Assembly: GCA_030691555.1 (NCBI GenBank)
Contig: JAUYEB010000294.1
Location: 1-7,164, forward strand
Direction: 5' to 3'
Source of the DNA: Candidatus Bathyarchaeota archaeon
GTDB taxonomy: Archaea > Thermoproteota > Bathyarchaeia > TCS64
Length of the DNA: 7,164 nucleotides
In this document: piece after piece, positions 4,864-7,164 of the stretch
How positions within the stretch are numbered: the stretch's first letter is position 1
Layout of the letters: every line of letters starts with the position of its first letter
Notes under the pieces: generated by a model
Told to the model about the DNA's origin: nothing
Databases searched by the model: none
What the model saw: only the letters and a program-made list of their open reading frames with translations
Position numbers and translations under genes: made by a program

Positions 4864-4884
4864 CCCGCGAGAATCAGAGTAGCC

Positions 4885-5700
4885 GTGAAGCACAAGGGCA
4901 GCCCACGGGTCGAGGTCATCGCCACCGGCGACGAGCTCATCTACGGCAGGATACTCGACACCAACAGCAACTGGCTCGCGAAGCGCCTCGCCGAGATGGG
5001 TGCCGAGCTACGCCGAGTCACCATGGTCGGCGACGACTACGACGACATGAGGGACGCCCTGCTCGGAGCCCTAGACCGGGACACCGAGATAATCATATTC
5101 ACCGGCGGCCTCGGCCCATCCGAGGACGACTTCACAATCGACGCCATCGGCAGGGCCCTGGGCAGGGCCGTGACCCACGACCCCGTCGGATTCGTCAAGA
5201 TAAGGGAGATCTACGAGCGGCGAGGCAGCGACCTGAAGCGAGGCGCCCGCATGGCACGCATCCTGGAGGGCAGCGAGGGGATACAGAACCACGTCGGCAT
5301 GAGCGTCGGGATGAGGCTCCTCCACAACGGGAAGCTCATATTCACCCTCCCCGGCGTCCCCCCGGAGATGCAGGGCATGTTCGACGAGCACATCGCCCCC
5401 GTCGTCGAGGCGGAGGCCAAGCACAAGCTGCTCGGCCACACATACGGCGTCGCCATGGTCTGGAAGGACTTCTTCCCCGTCTACACAAAGCTCCAGCTGG
5501 ACTACCCCGAGGTCTACATAAAGAACGCCGCCACCCCGCCCGAGGCGGAGGAGGACCGCAGCAAGGTCAAGGAGATAAAGGTCGACATAGTCATCCAGGG
5601 GGACACGAAGCGCGAGGCGGAGGAGAAGATGGATGCCTTCATGGCGGAGTACAAGCGCCGCGTCGACGCCGCGGGTGGGGGCACCATCCGCCGCATCTAG
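4885..5700 (+). CDS. CinA-like / MoaB-MogA-fold protein (COG1058)
   Basis: A 271-residue member of the archaeal CinA N-domain family (COG1058), related to molybdopterin-binding MoaB/MogA and often annotated as a nicotinamide-mononucleotide deamidase-related protein. The family start VEVIATGDELIYGRILDTN is at residues 9-27, the ligand-binding loop TGGLGPSEDD is at 73-82, and LPGVPPEMQGMF follows in the middle. The C-terminal part, with KEIKVDIVIQGDTKREAEEK, is the extra alpha/beta segment seen in archaeal members. The PncC amidase domain of bacterial CinA is absent. GTG at 4885 is chosen because it begins just before the conserved block and lies 27 bp from a TATA box. The frame stays open upstream to 4786, but that part covers the promoter. 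The true substrate in archaea is not established. The next gene begins 47 bp downstream. Confidence 0.88.
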   Translation: MKHKGSPRVEVIATGDELIYGRILDTNSNWLAKRLAEMGAELRRVTMVGDDYDDMRDALLGALDRDTEIIIFTGGLGPSEDDFTIDAIGRALGRAVTHDPVGFVKIREIYERRGSDLKRGARMARILEGSEGIQNHVGMSVGMRLLHNGKLIFTLPGVPPEMQGMFDEHIAPVVEAEAKHKLLGHTYGVAMVWKDFFPVYTKLQLDYPEVYIKNAATPPEAEEDRSKVKEIKVDIVIQGDTKREAEEKMDAFMAEYKRRVDAAGGGTIRRI

Positions 5701-5747
5701 CCCCGAAACGTTTTACCCTACCCCCGCTACTTCTCAGGCGAAACCCC

Positions 5748-5945
5748 TTGCTGTTCCGCGTCTACCTGGAGAAGGAGCTTTTCATGGAGAATGTCAGGTT
5801 ACTGAAGGCCAACAGCGAGGGTGTCGCCCTGAAGGACGACTCGGGTGTGACGAGGGTCCTCGACGGCGTCTACGTCGCCGAGGTCGAAGGCGTCGCCGGG
5901 TTCATCACTCTGCGGCGCGCTGAAGGAGCGGCCCGAGGCTCCTGA
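5748..5945 (+). CDS. Small CooT-like protein lacking the N-terminal cysteine
   Basis: A 65-residue beta-rich protein resembling CooT, the small protein linked to nickel delivery to CO dehydrogenase, and its archaeal relatives. It runs FRVYLEKELFMENVRLLKAN, then EGVALKDDSGVTRVLDGVYVAEV and FITLRR. CooT proteins begin Met-Cys and use that cysteine to bind nickel at the dimer interface. Here the N-terminus reads MLFRVYL with no cysteine anywhere in the protein. The start is TTG at 5748, the only candidate that keeps the first strand; ATG at 5784 would delete it. GTTTTACC (5710-5717) is a weak TATA-like element about 34 bp upstream. The last 41 bp overlap the 3' end of the converging glycyl-tRNA synthetase gene. 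The family call is by pattern recognition and moderately sure; nickel binding is doubtful. Confidence 0.65.
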   Translation: MLFRVYLEKELFMENVRLLKANSEGVALKDDSGVTRVLDGVYVAEVEGVAGFITLRRAEGAARGS

Positions 5946-7164
5946 ACTCGGCGCCGTTGAAGTAGGCGTGGAGCTTCGCGGGCAGCTCGTCCACGTGGGC
6001 GGTGACCTGCTCCCAGCTGTCCCTCTCGCGGATGGTGAGTATGCCCTTCTCCATCGTCGTGTAGTCCACGGTGACGGCGAGGGGGGTGCCGACCTCGTCC
6101 TGGCGCGCGTAGCGGCGCCCTATGCTGCCGCCGTCGTCGAAGACGGCCCTGTAGCCCCCGGCGAGGACGGCGTCGTAGACGGCCATCGCCCTCTCTGCGA
6201 GCCCGTCCTTGGTGACGAGGGGCTGGACGGAGACCTGGTAGGGGGCGAGGTTCCTAGGGAAGCGGAAGATGTTCCTCTTCTCCTTCGGGGTCTCCCTCTG
6301 CTCCCACGCCGTCTCCATGGCGACGAAGGTGAGCCTGTCGAGGCCGTAGCTGGGCTCTATGACATGGGGGACGAATCGGGTGCCGTCCTTCCTGAGCACC
6401 GACATGTCGGCGCCGCTGCCCTTCTGGTGGGCCTTGAGGTCGTAGTCGGTCCTGTTGGCGTGCCCCGCCACCTCTATCCAGCCCCAGCTCCGCGTCTGGA
6501 CCTCGTGGTCGAACGTCTGGCTGCTGTAGTGGCTCCTCTCCTTGGGCAGGTGGGCGCGGAACTGCTGCCTCTCCGGCGGGACCCCGAGGTCCTCCATGAA
6601 GCGCTTCCCGACGCCCATGAAGTAGCCCTGCCACTCGGTGAGTATGAGCTTCTGGTCAACGGCCTCCCTGACTGTGACCTCGATGGGCTCCTTGGCGCCC
6701 TTCTCCTCCATATCCTCAGTGATGAGGCGCACCCTCTCCCCTTCGACGTCCTTCAGCCACTGGCACGTCGGGTTTAGTGGATCGAAGAAGAGCTCCAGCT
6801 CCATTATGGTGAACTCGCGGAGCCTGTGCATGCCGCGGCGTGGGCTGACCTCGTTCCTCATCACCTTCCCCTGCTGGCTTATCGCGAAGGGGATGCGCTC
6901 CCTGTTCGCCTGGTAGCAGCGCCTGAAGTTTGTGAACATGCCCTGAGCGGCCTCGGGGCGCATGTACCCCACCTCGCCGCCCGTGGCGCCGATCTGGGTC
7001 TGGAACATGGTTAGGACGAGCGTCGGCTCCTTCAGCTGACCCCCGCAGACGGGGCACTTCACGTCGTTCTCGGCGAGCAGCCTCTTTATCGCGTCCCCGC
7101 CCTGCGCCTCGACGTGCTCCATCCCCGTCTTCTCCTCGATGAGGTGGTCGGCGCGGAAGCCCCT
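5905..7164 (-). CDS. glyS: Glycyl-tRNA synthetase, archaeal/eukaryal type (5' end beyond the window)
   Basis: Charges tRNA-Gly with glycine in the cytosol; class II synthetase of the alpha2 archaeal/eukaryal type. The C-terminal 419 residues are present. The frame is open to the window edge, entering as RGFRADHLIEEKTGMEHVEA, so roughly the first 150 residues are missing. Order of visible elements: a CPVCGG knuckle, the TMFQTQIGATGGEVGYMRPE block, motif 2 with MRNEVSPRRGMHRLREFT, DHEVQTRSWGWIEVAGHANR, motif 3 with HVIEPSYGLDRL, and the anticodon-binding domain with LAPYQVSVQPLVTKD, FDDGGSIGRRYARQDEVGTP and VTVDYTTMEKGILTIRERD. All catalytic motifs look intact. The gene symbol follows common archaeal usage. 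Its stop overlaps the 3' end of the small convergent CooT-like gene. Confidence 0.97.
   Translation of the reverse strand, partial: RGFRADHLIEEKTGMEHVEAQGGDAIKRLLAENDVKCPVCGGQLKEPTLVLTMFQTQIGATGGEVGYMRPEAAQGMFTNFRRCYQANRERIPFAISQQGKVMRNEVSPRRGMHRLREFTIMELELFFDPLNPTCQWLKDVEGERVRLITEDMEEKGAKEPIEVTVREAVDQKLILTEWQGYFMGVGKRFMEDLGVPPERQQFRAHLPKERSHYSSQTFDHEVQTRSWGWIEVAGHANRTDYDLKAHQKGSGADMSVLRKDGTRFVPHVIEPSYGLDRLTFVAMETAWEQRETPKEKRNIFRFPRNLAPYQVSVQPLVTKDGLAERAMAVYDAVLAGGYRAVFDDGGSIGRRYARQDEVGTPLAVTVDYTTMEKGILTIRERDSWEQVTAHVDELPAKLHAYFNGAEFRSLGPLLQRAAE

Noticed and set aside
4786..4884. Upstream extension of the CinA-like protein
   Set aside because: The in-frame extension contains the TATA box and lies before the conserved family start, so it is unlikely to be translated.
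1..7164. CRISPR arrays, insertion sequences, phage or toxin-antitoxin genes
   Set aside because: There is no regularly spaced repeat, transposase motif or terminal inverted repeat, and no toxin-antitoxin pair is recognisable. The two small regulators at the start do not resemble a known toxin family.

Overview
The window is ordinary-looking archaeal chromosome of high GC content with AT-rich promoters. The archaeal assignment rests on several signs. There is an archaeal/eukaryal-type (alpha2) glycyl-tRNA synthetase and a COG2522-like HTH regulator. TATA boxes sit about 25-35 nt ahead of genes, several of which look leaderless, and Ile-ATA and Arg-AGG codons are used freely. The phylum cannot be settled from the sequence. 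No insertion sequence, phage gene or CRISPR array is visible.

Layout. (1) 1-746: a small Cys-rich HTH regulator preceded by two identical palindromes that adjoin and overlap its TATA box, then a coupled small winged-helix-like protein ending at a hairpin. (2) 747-1004: a regulatory gap with a long imperfect inverted repeat, a short direct repeat, a strong TATA box, a 12-bp palindrome and a possible 14-codon leader ORF. (3) 1005-3023: a LuxS (S-ribosylhomocysteinase) gene, then the split small (SAF) and large subunits of a UxaA-type sugar-acid dehydratase or sulfo-lyase, joined by a GTGA overlap. (4) 3024-3342: an intergenic stretch with a structured candidate non-coding RNA, an unusual tRNA gene with an apparent 8-nt anticodon loop, and a terminator-like hairpin. 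(5) 3343-4777, minus strand: a ferritin-like diiron protein and a seven-bladed YncE-type beta-propeller, apparently transcribed separately. (6) 4885-5945, plus strand: a CinA/MoaB-type domain protein, probably leaderless, and a small CooT-like protein. (7) 5905-7164, minus strand: glycyl-tRNA synthetase, cut by the window edge and overlapping the CooT-like gene tail to tail.

The most notable item is luxS. LuxS is a hallmark of bacteria and is not the usual S-adenosylhomocysteine recycling route of archaea. Here all metal and catalytic residues are kept, but the conserved N-terminus (SF-LDHTRIKAPYVR) lies upstream of the first standard start codon in its frame. The only codon at the expected family position is ATA at 1005. 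It overlaps the stop of an upstream mini-ORF (ATAA), and starting there places the metal ligands at residues 54 and 58, exactly as in Bacillus subtilis LuxS. The atypical tRNA, the folded candidate RNA beside it, the twin-palindrome operator and a CooT-like protein lacking the family's N-terminal cysteine also deserve a second look. The genes do not form one obvious pathway. The luxS and dehydratase genes are adjacent and co-directional and could be one transcription unit, but a functional link is only an inference.
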